Below are positions 1 to 7,771 of a stretch of DNA of 64,000 nucleotides, in pieces. The DNA lies in NCBI GenBank assembly GCA_963696545.1, contig CAVOKQ010000012.1, forward strand, positions 434,001 to 498,000, in the 5' to 3' direction. Origin of the DNA: RPQJ01 sp963696545 (GTDB lineage: Bacteria > Pseudomonadota > Gammaproteobacteria > Steroidobacterales > Steroidobacteraceae). Made by a program: the position numbers and the translations under genes. The notes below the pieces were generated by a model. It ran no database searches, had not been told where the DNA came from, and saw nothing but the letters and a program-made list of their open reading frames with translations. Position 1 is the stretch's first letter, and each line of letters begins with the position of its first letter.

Positions 1-1238
1 CCGTGCAGGCGATCCTGGACGGCATGAAGTGGCTCGGGCTCGATCACGACGAGGGTCCGTTCTACCAGACCGAGCGGATGGACCGGTACGGCGAGGTCAT
101 CCAGCAGTTCCTGCGCGAGGGCAAGGCCTACGACTGCTACTGCAGCAAGGAGACGCTCGACGAGATGCGCGCGGCGCAGACGGCGCGCAAGGAAAAGCCG
201 CGCTACGACGGCCGCTGCCGGCACCGCACGGCGCCTGAGCCGGGCGTGAACCCGGTCGTGCGCTTCCGCAATCCGGACGAGGGCCAGGTGGTCGTCGATG
301 ACGTGATCCACGGCCCGATCACGTTCGACTCGAGCGAGCTCGACGACCTGATCATCGCGCGTTCGGACGGCACGCCGACGTACAACTTCTGCGTCGTGGT
401 CGACGACTACGACATGAAGGTCACGCACGTGATCCGCGGCGACGACCACATCAACAACACGCCGCGGCAGATCAACATGCTGCGCGCGCTGGGCGTCGAG
501 CCGCCGACCTACGCGCACGTGCCGATGATCCTCGGGCCCGACGGTGCCAAGCTCTCGAAGCGTCACGGCGCCGTGAGCGTGCTGCAATACCGCGATGACG
601 GCTTCCTGCCCGAGGGCCTGCTCAATTACCTCGGCCGGCTCGGCTGGTCATACGGCGACCAGGAGATCTTCTCGATCGAGGAGATGACGCGGCTGTTCGA
701 CATCCACGACGTCAACAAGTCGGCGTCGGCGCTGAACCTCGACAAGATGCTGTGGACCAACCAGCAGCACATGCTGCGCTCGACTCCGGAGCACCTCGCG
801 AGGTACCTGAAGCCGCAGCTCGAGGCGCTGGGGCTGGATGCCGGCGACATGGCGAAAGTCGCCGCGGTGGCCAAGGCCCAGCAGGAGCGCGCAAAGACTC
901 TGAAGGAGATGGCGGAGAACAGCCAGTTCTTCTTCCGCGATGTCACCGGCTACGACGAGAAGGCTGCCGGCAAGAACCTCAACGCAGAAACGTCGCCGAT
1001 CCTGCAGGCCGCGCGCGAGAAACTCGCCGCGCTGCCCGAATGGCGCGCACCGGCCGTGCACGAGGCGATCATGGCGGTGGCGGCGGAGAAGGGCGTCGGG
1101 CTCGGCAAGGTAGCCCAGCCGATCCGCGTCGCCGTGTCGGGTGGCACGGTATCGCCACCGATCGACGTCACGCTCGAGATCCTCGGGCGTGAGACGACGC
1201 TGCAGAGGCTGGATCGGGCGCTGGAATTCGCCCGGTAA
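1..1238 (+). CDS. gltX: Glutamyl-tRNA synthetase, 5'-truncated by the window edge
   Basis: Class I aminoacyl-tRNA synthetase that charges tRNA-Glu with glutamate in the cytoplasm. The visible 411 residues begin just after the HIGH-motif region, so roughly 50-60 N-terminal residues lie upstream of the window. The GTG at position 3 is an internal valine codon, not a start. The class I signature KLSKR is at visible residues 183-187, within PDGAKLSKRHGAVS, followed by the normal anticodon-binding C-terminal half and a TAA stop. A tRNA-Glu gene follows immediately on the other strand. It is a housekeeping gene at the edge of the EPS locus. Confidence 0.97.
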   Translation, partial: VQAILDGMKWLGLDHDEGPFYQTERMDRYGEVIQQFLREGKAYDCYCSKETLDEMRAAQTARKEKPRYDGRCRHRTAPEPGVNPVVRFRNPDEGQVVVDDVIHGPITFDSSELDDLIIARSDGTPTYNFCVVVDDYDMKVTHVIRGDDHINNTPRQINMLRALGVEPPTYAHVPMILGPDGAKLSKRHGAVSVLQYRDDGFLPEGLLNYLGRLGWSYGDQEIFSIEEMTRLFDIHDVNKSASALNLDKMLWTNQQHMLRSTPEHLARYLKPQLEALGLDAGDMAKVAAVAKAQQERAKTLKEMAENSQFFFRDVTGYDEKAAGKNLNAETSPILQAAREKLAALPEWRAPAVHEAIMAVAAEKGVGLGKVAQPIRVAVSGGTVSPPIDVTLEILGRETTLQRLDRALEFAR

Positions 1239-1241
1239 AAG

Positions 1242-1317
1242 TGGCGTCCCCACGGGGATTCGAACCCCGGTCGCAACCGTGAAAGGGTTGTGTCCTAGGC
1301 CTCTAGACGATGGGGAC
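1242..1317 (-). tRNA. tRNA-Glu (anticodon TTC)
   Basis: The reverse complement folds as a 76-nt tRNA with a perfect 7-bp acceptor stem (GTCCCCA/TGGGGAC), the T-arm GGGGTTCGAATCCCC and an encoded CCA end at 1242-1244. The anticodon loop CTTTCAC gives anticodon TTC, at 1281-1283 on the plus strand. Confidence 0.97.
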
Positions 1318-1339
1318 GCGGCCGAGACGTACCGAAAAG

Positions 1340-1415
1340 TGGTGGAGCCAATCGGGATCGAACCGATGACCTCCTGCATGCCATGCAGGCGCTCTCCCAG
1401 CTGAGCTATGGCCCC
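1340..1415 (-). tRNA. tRNA-Ala (anticodon GGC)
   Basis: The reverse complement is a 76-nt tRNA with acceptor strand GGGGCCA paired to TGGCTCC, the D-arm AGCTCAGCTGGGAGAGC, and an encoded CCA at 1340-1342. The anticodon stem CCTGC/GCAGG closes a seven-base loop ATGGCAT, giving GGC. It lies 22 nt from tRNA-Glu on the same strand, so the two are probably co-transcribed. Confidence 0.97.
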
Positions 1416-1491
1416 ACGAGCGAAGGGCGCGAATTCTGTGGGAGGCCATCGGCGAAGTCAAACCCGTGAGACCTTTGCGGTTGTCGGGATT

Positions 1492-1507
1492 TCTTACACT
1501 TAACAAT
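1492..1507 (+). promoter_or_regulatory. Conserved upstream element of PEP-CTERM cassette 1 (candidate PrsR site)
   Basis: The 16-mer TCTTACACTTAACAAT differs at only two positions from the one before the second PEP-CTERM gene (2545-2560). It lies 71 bp upstream of the -24 GG, a typical distance for a sigma-54 activator site. A second shared 9-mer, CATTGAATT (1535-1543), is 28 bp upstream of the GG, the same distance as in cassette 2. Assigning the site to PrsR is inference. Confidence 0.6.
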
Positions 1508-1561
1508 AACGAAATGCCGCTATCTCATGGAAATCATTGAATTTATTAGCCTTGCGCTGAG

Positions 1562-1578
1562 GGGCGTGCTTCTTGCAT
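1562..1578 (+). promoter_or_regulatory. Sigma-54 (-24/-12) promoter of PEP-CTERM gene 1
   Basis: GGCGTGCTTCTTGC has the GG (1563-1564) and GC (1575-1576) separated by exactly 10 bp, and TTGC at the -12 element. It matches the promoter of the second PEP-CTERM gene at 11 of 14 positions. Start of transcription should be near 1588, leaving a leader of about 65 nt. A sigma-54 activator of the PrsR type is encoded in the same locus. Confidence 0.75.
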
Positions 1579-1654
1579 GATTCTCGGTGGGAAAGTGTGC
1601 AACCAAGCTGTGCAGACTGGGGTAGGGATCGGCGCAGCTCCCTGGGATGGGTGA

Positions 1655-2431
1655 ATGATGGATCGTCTGTTCAAACTGGTTTCTGCTCTCGTCATGGTCG
1701 CAGTGCCGATGACGGTGCACGCGGTTGCGGGTGCAACTCCGCAGCGAGGTTCTCCGACGACCCAGGCGGCCAACCAGCAGAAGTTGGAAGACCTCCTCAA
1801 TACCCTGCGCTACGGCCGGAACATCGGACCGATCCGCACGCTGAGCGAGGCGCCCGCCGTCGTTGCGGCTCCGGCTCCGGTACTGTCTGCTCCGGCCGTT
1901 TCCGCTGTATCGAACGCTCCGGTCAAGTGTGTCCCGGCGTCGACCGGTTCCTCGCCGACCATTCCAGTCGCGCCAGTCGCAGCGCCCGCGCTTTACGAGG
2001 CGCCGGCCCCTGTGGTCGCGCCGGCGCCGGTAGTCGTCGCGCCGCCAGCGCCGCTGACCCGCGAGGCGCGATTGCAGGCGATCATCAATCGGCTGGTGTC
2101 GAGCCGTAGTCCGGCGGTGGCCCCAGCGCCGGTTGCGCCGGCGCCGATCGTTAGCCGTGTGCCGGTACTGGCCGCGCCAATAGCGCCGACTGCGCCTGTG
2201 GGGCCGCCGTGCCCTCCGGAACCCGTGGTCGCGAAGCTCGTGTCCACCAACCCGCTGTCGGAGACGATTGCGGATTCTTCGTTGCTTTCGACGCCGGCAA
2301 AGAAGAAGTGCGACAAGGGATACAAGGAAAGTAAGGACTGCCCGTCGGTTCCTGAACCCGGCACCTTGGGCCTGCTTGGCGTCGGCCTGCTGGGTCTGGC
2401 TCTGTCGCGCCGCAAAGCAATCGTTCGCTAA
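1655..2431 (+). CDS. PEP-CTERM sorting domain protein 1
   Basis: Secreted 258-residue protein with three parts: an N-terminal signal peptide (about residues 1-25, hydrophobic stretch LVSALVMVAVPMTVHA), a long low-complexity body rich in Pro, Ala and Val with repeated APAPV-type runs, and a C-terminal PEP-CTERM signal (VPEPGTLGLLG, a hydrophobic helix, then SRRKAIVR). The PEP motif is the expected substrate of the exosortase A encoded at 26.5 kb, which would cut it at or near the cytoplasmic membrane. A short Cys-containing segment (KKKCDKGYKESKDC) precedes the signal. The body has no recognisable enzymatic domain, so a structural or matrix role is inferred. Two in-frame ATGs are adjacent at 1655 and 1658. 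A sigma-54 promoter precedes it and a terminator follows. Confidence 0.93.
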   Translation: MMDRLFKLVSALVMVAVPMTVHAVAGATPQRGSPTTQAANQQKLEDLLNTLRYGRNIGPIRTLSEAPAVVAAPAPVLSAPAVSAVSNAPVKCVPASTGSSPTIPVAPVAAPALYEAPAPVVAPAPVVVAPPAPLTREARLQAIINRLVSSRSPAVAPAPVAPAPIVSRVPVLAAPIAPTAPVGPPCPPEPVVAKLVSTNPLSETIADSSLLSTPAKKKCDKGYKESKDCPSVPEPGTLGLLGVGLLGLALSRRKAIVR

Positions 2432-2446
2432 GGCACGTCATTTCGA

Positions 2447-2478
2447 AAGGGCGCAGGCTCATGGCTTGCGCCCTTTTT
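2447..2478 (+). terminator. Intrinsic terminator after PEP-CTERM gene 1
   Basis: Perfect 9-bp stem AAGGGCGCA (2447-2455)/TGCGCCCTT (2467-2475) followed by a T run to 2478, 15 nt after the stop codon. Confidence 0.85.
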
Positions 2479-2496
2479 CGTGCCTGCCGAATCCAT

Positions 2497-2508
2497 ATTC
2501 CGTCAAAT
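2497..2508 (+). repeat. 12-mer shared by both PEP-CTERM cassettes, copy 1
   Basis: ATTCCGTCAAAT at 2497-2508 recurs exactly at 3720-3731, in each case shortly after the terminator of a PEP-CTERM gene. This suggests the whole cassette was duplicated. Function unknown. Confidence 0.6.
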
Positions 2509-2544
2509 CAGGATCCGCTCGGAGAGCTTCGAGCCGTCGGACAG

Positions 2545-2560
2545 TCTTACATTTGACAAT
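2545..2560 (+). promoter_or_regulatory. Conserved upstream element of PEP-CTERM cassette 2 (candidate PrsR site)
   Basis: TCTTACATTTGACAAT is nearly identical to 1492-1507. It lies 61 bp upstream of the -24 GG, exactly 10 bp (about one helical turn) closer than in cassette 1, so it would face the promoter from the same side. CATTGAATT recurs at 2578-2586, 28 bp from the GG. Confidence 0.6.
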
Positions 2561-2604
2561 GTATTTATGCTCTAAAGCATTGAATTAATTGGATTCGGAG
2601 ACGG

Positions 2605-2620
2605 CGGCTCGTTTCTTGCT
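2605..2620 (+). promoter_or_regulatory. Sigma-54 (-24/-12) promoter of PEP-CTERM gene 2
   Basis: GGCTCGTTTCTTGC carries GG (2606-2607), 10 bp, then GC (2618-2619) with TTGC at -12. The GG lies 95 bp before the ATG, against 92 bp in cassette 1. Confidence 0.75.
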
Positions 2621-2700
2621 AGGTAGGCATCCAAGCTTGCAACGTGGCCGTGGCGATGGGGACAAAGGGACCGACGCGGCTGCCCATGGAAAGGTGCTGA

Positions 2701-3654
2701 ATGAATCGTCACATGCCGCTCGTCTCTGCAATCGCGCTCGCTTTGTTGCCTGTCGCGCTGCAGGCCACATCCCTGGACCCGTCCTCCGACTCGGTCGTCG
2801 GCGCATCACCCAAGCGGACCCAGTCCGACGCCATGGCAGAGGCGTTGGCCCGCGTCGGGCTCTACCGCTATTCGACCCGCTACCAGACGGTGGTCAAGCC
2901 GAGCGCGCCCATCTACGTTGCGGCGCCTGCGCCGGCCGTGTCGGCCCCGAGCGCACCGACTCCTCCTGCCGCGGATTGCGATTCGTCGCTGTCGACTCCC
3001 GCGCCGGCCGTCGAAAAGCCGATGGTCCCGGTTGTGCTGGTGGCCCCGCCTGTCGTGCCGGTCGCGCCGGTCATGCCCGCTGCAACGTCGCCATTGCCGG
3101 CCGAACCCGCGTCGCCGGCCTTGCCGTCGAGTCAGGCGCGACTCCAGGACTTCTTCATTCACGTGTTGGGTGCGCGCAGCAGGTTGAAGTTCGTCAGCGT
3201 AATGGCTGCGCCAGTCGTCATTACGACGCCCGCACCGATCGTGGCGGCCCCGGTCGTCGCGCAAGTGGCCCCGAAGCCAGCTGTGTGCCCGCCTGCAGGC
3301 GCATCCAGCCCGCCCGTTGCTGCCCCTGCGAAGCCCGATGTGATGCCTGTTGCGCCGCCAGCAGATCTCGGCATCGAATCGCCGCAGCAAGGTGAGCCGG
3401 GCGATCACGGGCATTCTGGAAGTCCGGCCAGCTTCGGCGACGATCCGGCCGACTGGTTGATCGACGCCACCGATCCGCCGCGGGACGAATCCGAGGCGCC
3501 GCTCGCATCTGCGTTCGACGGTCCCGTGCAATTCGGCGTCGAAGTCGAGGAATTGCCGGTGATCCTCCGCGTCCCGGAGCCCGGTTCACTGGCGCTGCTG
3601 GGCCTGGGACTGCTCGGCATTGGGTTGTCCCGCCGTCGGCCGGTCGCCCGCTGA
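2701..3654 (+). CDS. PEP-CTERM sorting domain protein 2
   Basis: Secreted 317-residue paralogue of the preceding gene. It has a signal peptide (MPLVSAIALALLPVALQATS), a long Pro/Ala/Val-rich body (repeated APAPAVSAPSAP- and VVAPPVVPVAPV-type runs), an acidic segment (about residues 240-290), and the C-terminal signal VPEPGSLALLG, a hydrophobic helix, then SRRRPVAR. It is predicted to be processed by exosortase A. An AAAGG ribosome-binding site precedes the ATG. The two paralogues share architecture, upstream elements and short body motifs (SQARLQDF against TREARLQAI), so a tandem duplication followed by divergence of the low-complexity body is likely. No enzymatic domain is visible. Confidence 0.93.
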   Translation: MNRHMPLVSAIALALLPVALQATSLDPSSDSVVGASPKRTQSDAMAEALARVGLYRYSTRYQTVVKPSAPIYVAAPAPAVSAPSAPTPPAADCDSSLSTPAPAVEKPMVPVVLVAPPVVPVAPVMPAATSPLPAEPASPALPSSQARLQDFFIHVLGARSRLKFVSVMAAPVVITTPAPIVAAPVVAQVAPKPAVCPPAGASSPPVAAPAKPDVMPVAPPADLGIESPQQGEPGDHGHSGSPASFGDDPADWLIDATDPPRDESEAPLASAFDGPVQFGVEVEELPVILRVPEPGSLALLGLGLLGIGLSRRRPVAR

Positions 3655-3672
3655 TTCGCATGCAGAGTGATG

Positions 3673-3707
3673 GGCGCAGGCGTCGAAGCCTGCGCCGCTC
3701 TTCTTTT
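3673..3707 (+). terminator. Intrinsic terminator after PEP-CTERM gene 2
   Basis: Perfect 9-bp stem GGCGCAGGC (3673-3681)/GCCTGCGCC (3688-3696) with a 6-nt loop, followed by a T-rich tract (CTCTTCTTTT). Confidence 0.8.
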
Positions 3708-3719
3708 CCGCAGAGCCTC

Positions 3720-3731
3720 ATTCCGTCAAAT
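3720..3731 (+). repeat. 12-mer shared by both PEP-CTERM cassettes, copy 2
   Basis: Exact second copy of ATTCCGTCAAAT (see 2497-2508). Here it is not followed by another TCTTACA element, so it marks the end of the duplicated block. Confidence 0.6.
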
Positions 3732-3881
3732 TGCGATGTCCTTCGCAGGCGTCCTGCGCCACAGTGAGTACAGTTCTGCTCGCAAGTGCAGGCCGTTCCT
3801 GAAAAAATGCAATTTCGCATGGGGATACGCAGGTTGATGAGGATTCTTCAGCAGTCCGCAGCGGACATGCCGAGGTAGGGC

Positions 3882-5279
3882 ATGTCGATCCGGCTGTTCC
3901 GAATGTACGTCAAGGTCCCGGTCGTGCTGCTGGCACTGATCGAGGCGGCCCTGCTCGTGTTTGCCCCGTACCTGGCGGGTGCGCTCCGGTTCGACGGGGC
4001 CATTCCGGACTGGGCCAGGCCATCGACGAACCTGCTCTTCACGGCGATGCTGTTCGCCTTTTTCGGCCTGGTCTCGTTGTTCGCGGTCGGCCTGTACTCG
4101 ACCCGCCAGCGCACCAACGCCGCGGGCATCTTCGTGCGCGTGGTTGCAGCCATCGGCACAGCGATGACCCTCTCGGCGTTGGTCTACTTTTTCTTCCCGG
4201 CGCTCGCGATGGGCCGTGGACTGCTGGCCGTGACGGCAGTCGTCGCCGTCGTCGAGTGCGTGGTCGTCCGCATCCTGTTCGAGCGCATCGTCGACGAAAA
4301 CGTATTCAAGCGGCGGGTGCTGGTGTACGGGGCGGGTCGTCGGGCCGGGAGCCTGCTCGAACTGCGCCGCCGGGCCGACCAGCGCGGTTTCAAGCTCGTG
4401 GCATTCATCCCTGCCGAGGGAGACCAGATCACGGCTGCGGCGGACCGGCTGACAACTCGCCCGGGAGATCTCTTCCGCTGGTCGGTCGACAACGAGATCG
4501 ACGAAATCGTCGTGGCGATGGACGACCGCCGCCGCTCGTTCCCGATGCACGAGTTCCTGGAGTGCCGCTTGTTTGGCATCGACATCCTGGAACTCCCGAG
4601 CTTCCTCGAGCGCGAGACCGGCAAGGTGCGCGTCGACGTGCTGAATCCCAGCTGGATCATCTTCGGCGAAGGCTTCCGTGCGTCTCCGTTGCAGCGAGCG
4701 CTCGAGCGCGGCTTCGACATCGTCGCGAGCCTGGGACTGCTGATCGCTGCGCTGCCGCTGATGCTGTTCGCGATCGTGGCGATCAAGATCGAGGACGGGT
4801 GGAACGCCCCGGTGCTCTATCGCCAGCGTCGTGTCGGCCGCTACAGCGAACCGTTCGACGTGCTCAAGTTCCGCAGCATGTCGGTCGACGCCGAGCAGGG
4901 GCAGGCGATCTGGGCGCAAAAGAATGACCCGCGCGTGACCAGGGTCGGCGGGTTCATGCGCAAGACCCGCATCGACGAGCTGCCGCAGCTGATCAACGTG
5001 CTGCGCGGCGACATGAGTTTCGTGGGGCCTCGGCCGGAGCGGCCGGAGTTCGTCCATGAGCTCGAGCAGAAGATCCCGTACTATCGTGAGCGCCACACGG
5101 TGAAGCCCGGGATTACCGGTTGGGCGCAGCTGTGCTACCCGTATGGCTCGTCGGAGAAGGACGCGCTCGAGAAGCTGCAGTACGATCTGTACTACGTGAA
5201 GAACCGCAGCCTCATCTTCGACCTCGCAATCCTCGTGCAGACCGTGGAGGTCGTGCTCTGGGGCAAGGGCGCGCGGTGA
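3882..5279 (+). CDS. XrtA-associated initiating sugar transferase (undecaprenyl-phosphate sugar-1-P transferase)
   Basis: Polyisoprenyl-phosphate hexose-1-phosphate transferase (465 residues) that would start EPS repeat-unit synthesis by loading the first sugar phosphate onto undecaprenyl phosphate at the inner membrane. The N-terminal half has four hydrophobic segments (about 10-135) and a nucleotide-binding-like fold (VLVYGAGRRAGSL, about 146-158). A fifth membrane segment (about 280-300) precedes the catalytic domain, with KFRSMSVDAE, DELPQLINVLRGDMSFVGPRP and KPGITGWAQL. The architecture matches the PEP-CTERM-linked EpsB-type family. A GAGGTAGGG ribosome-binding site precedes the ATG. The stop overlaps the GTG of prsK (GTGA), so the two are translationally coupled. 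Confidence 0.92.
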   Translation: MSIRLFRMYVKVPVVLLALIEAALLVFAPYLAGALRFDGAIPDWARPSTNLLFTAMLFAFFGLVSLFAVGLYSTRQRTNAAGIFVRVVAAIGTAMTLSALVYFFFPALAMGRGLLAVTAVVAVVECVVVRILFERIVDENVFKRRVLVYGAGRRAGSLLELRRRADQRGFKLVAFIPAEGDQITAAADRLTTRPGDLFRWSVDNEIDEIVVAMDDRRRSFPMHEFLECRLFGIDILELPSFLERETGKVRVDVLNPSWIIFGEGFRASPLQRALERGFDIVASLGLLIAALPLMLFAIVAIKIEDGWNAPVLYRQRRVGRYSEPFDVLKFRSMSVDAEQGQAIWAQKNDPRVTRVGGFMRKTRIDELPQLINVLRGDMSFVGPRPERPEFVHELEQKIPYYRERHTVKPGITGWAQLCYPYGSSEKDALEKLQYDLYYVKNRSLIFDLAILVQTVEVVLWGKGAR

Positions 5280-7420
5280 CGCTCAGCCTCGGCCTGCTGT
5301 CGTACGGTCTCGCCGCCACCGGCTTCCTGCTCCTCGCGCTGCTGCTGCTCACGAGCTGGGAGGGGCGGTCCCAGGGGGTGCGGCTGATCGTCGCGTGCGG
5401 CGTGACAACACTTTGGGCTGCGCTGCTCGCGCTCGGGTCCCAGGTGCTGATCGTTTCGGTGCCGTTGGTGCTGCTGGCGGAGATCCTTCGGTACGGCGCC
5501 TGGTTCACTGTTCTCACCGGCCTTACGAAGTCTGCCGGAATCGCCGCAAACCTCTCGCGCGTCGTCCACGTCGTGTGGATCGGTGCGGCATCGCTGCTCT
5601 TCGCAACCCCGATGCTCGTCGCGGCCGGAATCCGCGCGCCGGATCCCACGGCGGTGCTCGCCAATGCCGGCCTGCTGATGGCGTTGCTCGGCCTGATCCT
5701 GCTCGAGCAGATCTATCGCAATGCCCGCGAGGGCGGGCGCTTCGCGCTCAAGTTCTTCGTGATCGGCGTCGGGCTGATGTTCGCCTACGACCTGTTCCTG
5801 TATTCGCAGGCCCAGCTGCTGAAGGGCATCGAGCCGGCCTCCTGGGACGCTCGCGGCATCGTCATGCTGCTGATGGTGCCGATGATCGCAATCGCGGCCC
5901 GCCGCAATCCGCAGTGGTCGCTGAACGTATTCGTGTCGCGGCACGTCGTTTTCTACACGACGTCGTTCATGGTCGTGGGCGTCTACCTGCTGCTGATGGC
6001 AGGCGGCGGGTACGTGATCCGGCTCTACGGCGGCACGTGGGGTCGCGCGGCGCAGCTCGTGTTTTTCGCTGGCGCCGGTGTCGTGCTGCTGGCATTGCTC
6101 GCATCGAGCAACCTGCGCCGACGACTGAAGGTATTCATCAACAAGCATTTCTACCGCAACAAGTACGACTACCGCATCGAGTGGCTGCGCTTCATCCAGA
6201 CGCTTTCCGCCCCGGAGCAGGGCGTCGAGACGCGCGACAACGCCGTTCGCGCGATCGCGCAGATCATCGGCAGCCCGGGCGGCGTGTTGTTCCTTCGCAC
6301 GGAGGACGGCGCGGAGTATCGGCCGGTGGCGTCGTGGCCGACGGAGGAGTTCAGCACGCGCCGGTACGATGCATTGCCGCCGACCGCGGAGCTTGTGGGA
6401 TTCCTCGCGCAGAACCAGTGGGTAATCGATCTTGCCGAATTGCGCGAGACGCCGGATGCATACCAGAACATTTCAACGCCGGACTGGTTGACCGACCAGC
6501 AGCGCTTCCGCCTCATCGTGCCGCTGACGCATGGCGAGGACCTGATCGGCTTCGTCGCGCTCGCCGACCCGCCGCCGCCGTTCAAGCCGAACTACGAGGA
6601 CCGCGACCTGCTGAAGACCGTCGGCCGGCACGTCGCGGTGCACATCGCGCAGTACGAGGCGGATCGGCGGTTGTCGGAGAGCCGTCAGTTCGAGGCGTAT
6701 CACCGCCTCACCGCATTCGTGATGCACGACCTGAAGAACCTGACGGCGCAGCTCGCGCTGATCGTGTCGAATGCCGAGAAGCACAAGCGCAATCCCGAGT
6801 TCGTGGACGATTCGATCAGCACGATTGCGAACTCCACGGGCCGGATGCAGCGGCTGATCGAGCAGCTGCAGCGACGCGAGGTGCAGAGTCTCACGCGGCG
6901 GATAATGCTGGCCGAAGTTGCGCGAAGTGCCGCCGGCCGCTGCGGCTCGCGGCAGCCAGTACCTGTGTGCGGCGAGCTTGACGACGAACTCTGGGTGGAG
7001 GCCGATCCCGAGCGACTGACGATGATCGTCGAGCACGTCATCCGTAACGCACAGGAGGCTACGGACCACGCGGGCGCCGTGCGTGTGAGCGTGTCTATCG
7101 ACAAGAGCGCGACGAATGGGCATGCGAACGGCGATGCAATTCCCGATGGCGACGCTGTTCCGGTCGGGGAGACCAGTCGCCTGCGCGTCCCGACGGCCGC
7201 GCTAACCGTCAGCGACTCCGGCGTCGGCATGACGCGCGAGTTCATCCAGGAGCGGCTCTTCAAGCCGTTCGACACGACCAAGGGCAGCAAGGGCATGGGC
7301 ATTGGCGCGTACCAGGTGCGCGAGTACGTGCTCTCGCTCGGTGGCCGCGTCGACGTCGCCAGCGAACCGGGCAAAGGCACCCGGCTTACACTTCGAATCC
7401 CGCTGTCGACCGCCCCGTAG
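5276..7420 (+). CDS. prsK: XrtA/PEP-CTERM system histidine kinase PrsK
   Basis: Membrane sensor histidine kinase, 714 residues, the likely partner of PrsR. The N-terminal third is a run of hydrophobic helices (about residues 1-285). Next come a GAF-like domain (about 310-470) and a kinase core. The phospho-acceptor is His484 in MHDLKNLTAQ, followed by an N-box (HVIRNAQEA), a G1 box (DSGVGM, Asp647) and a G2 box (GSKGMGIGAYQV). I chose the GTG at 5276 because it overlaps the upstream stop (GTGA) and opens directly onto the first membrane helix; upstream in-frame starts lie inside the sugar-transferase gene. The signal sensed is unknown. In other XrtA loci prsR usually follows directly. Here an Ig-repeat gene intervenes. 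Confidence 0.92.
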   Translation: MTLSLGLLSYGLAATGFLLLALLLLTSWEGRSQGVRLIVACGVTTLWAALLALGSQVLIVSVPLVLLAEILRYGAWFTVLTGLTKSAGIAANLSRVVHVVWIGAASLLFATPMLVAAGIRAPDPTAVLANAGLLMALLGLILLEQIYRNAREGGRFALKFFVIGVGLMFAYDLFLYSQAQLLKGIEPASWDARGIVMLLMVPMIAIAARRNPQWSLNVFVSRHVVFYTTSFMVVGVYLLLMAGGGYVIRLYGGTWGRAAQLVFFAGAGVVLLALLASSNLRRRLKVFINKHFYRNKYDYRIEWLRFIQTLSAPEQGVETRDNAVRAIAQIIGSPGGVLFLRTEDGAEYRPVASWPTEEFSTRRYDALPPTAELVGFLAQNQWVIDLAELRETPDAYQNISTPDWLTDQQRFRLIVPLTHGEDLIGFVALADPPPPFKPNYEDRDLLKTVGRHVAVHIAQYEADRRLSESRQFEAYHRLTAFVMHDLKNLTAQLALIVSNAEKHKRNPEFVDDSISTIANSTGRMQRLIEQLQRREVQSLTRRIMLAEVARSAAGRCGSRQPVPVCGELDDELWVEADPERLTMIVEHVIRNAQEATDHAGAVRVSVSIDKSATNGHANGDAIPDGDAVPVGETSRLRVPTAALTVSDSGVGMTREFIQERLFKPFDTTKGSKGMGIGAYQVREYVLSLGGRVDVASEPGKGTRLTLRIPLSTAP

Positions 7421-7470
7421 GGGACATTCTCCCTTTCCGCTGCGTTGATGCGCAAAAGGAGAATGTCCCC
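7420..7470. repeat. Palindromic hairpin after prsK (REP-like, possible terminator)
   Basis: A 13-bp perfect inverted repeat GGGGACATTCTCC (7420-7432)/GGAGAATGTCCCC (7458-7470), extendable with one mismatch through CTTT/AAAA. A partial third copy, AGAATGTCC, lies at about 7483-7491. There is no clear T tract, so it may be a dispersed palindrome and not a classical terminator. It overlaps the last base of prsK. Confidence 0.75.
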
Positions 7471-7575
7471 TGCCCGAAAACCAGAATGTCCGCTGATTTC
7501 ATGACGCAGCCCACATTTTGTTGACCCGCGCATTGTCCCTGGTGCGCAACAGTCAAATACTCTCGCTCGACTGTT

Positions 7576-7660
7576 CAAGGGCAAACCTGCCGAAAGGCGG
7601 GGACGCAAAGCCTCCGGTCCTCGGGCGTGAGTCGCGCCACGGATAGCGGGGTTGCCAGCA
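7576..7660 (+). promoter_or_regulatory. Cyclic di-GMP-I (GEMM-I) riboswitch
   Basis: The sequence follows the class I c-di-GMP aptamer in order: AGGGCAAACC, a P2 stem CCTGCC/GGCGGG capped by a GAAA tetraloop, the invariant core GGGACGCAAAGCCTCCGG, a variable P3 hairpin, then GGATAGCGGGGTTGCC, whose TTGCC pairs with GGCAA at the 5' side to close P1. The core is nearly identical to the V. cholerae Vc2 aptamer as I remember it. It ends about 112 nt before the preferred start of the Ig-repeat gene. No T-run terminator is visible between aptamer and gene, so the platform may act on translation. On/off direction is unknown. Confidence 0.9.
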
Positions 7661-7771
7661 AGATCGCAGCTGACCGAATAGGGTCACTGCGCGGCCTGCC
7701 GCAACCCATCCCGCATCCCGAAGCACTCCCCCGATCGCCCGGCCGAGCGATGCATGTGGGAGCAACGGGAC

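Noticed and set aside
3726..5096. Long minus-strand ORF opposite the sugar transferase gene
   Set aside because: Translation is Arg/His/Asp/Gln-rich with no family match and mirrors the codon pattern of the real plus-strand gene. It is a high-GC shadow, as are the long minus ORFs at 15056-16699, 26543-28000 and 62138-63421.
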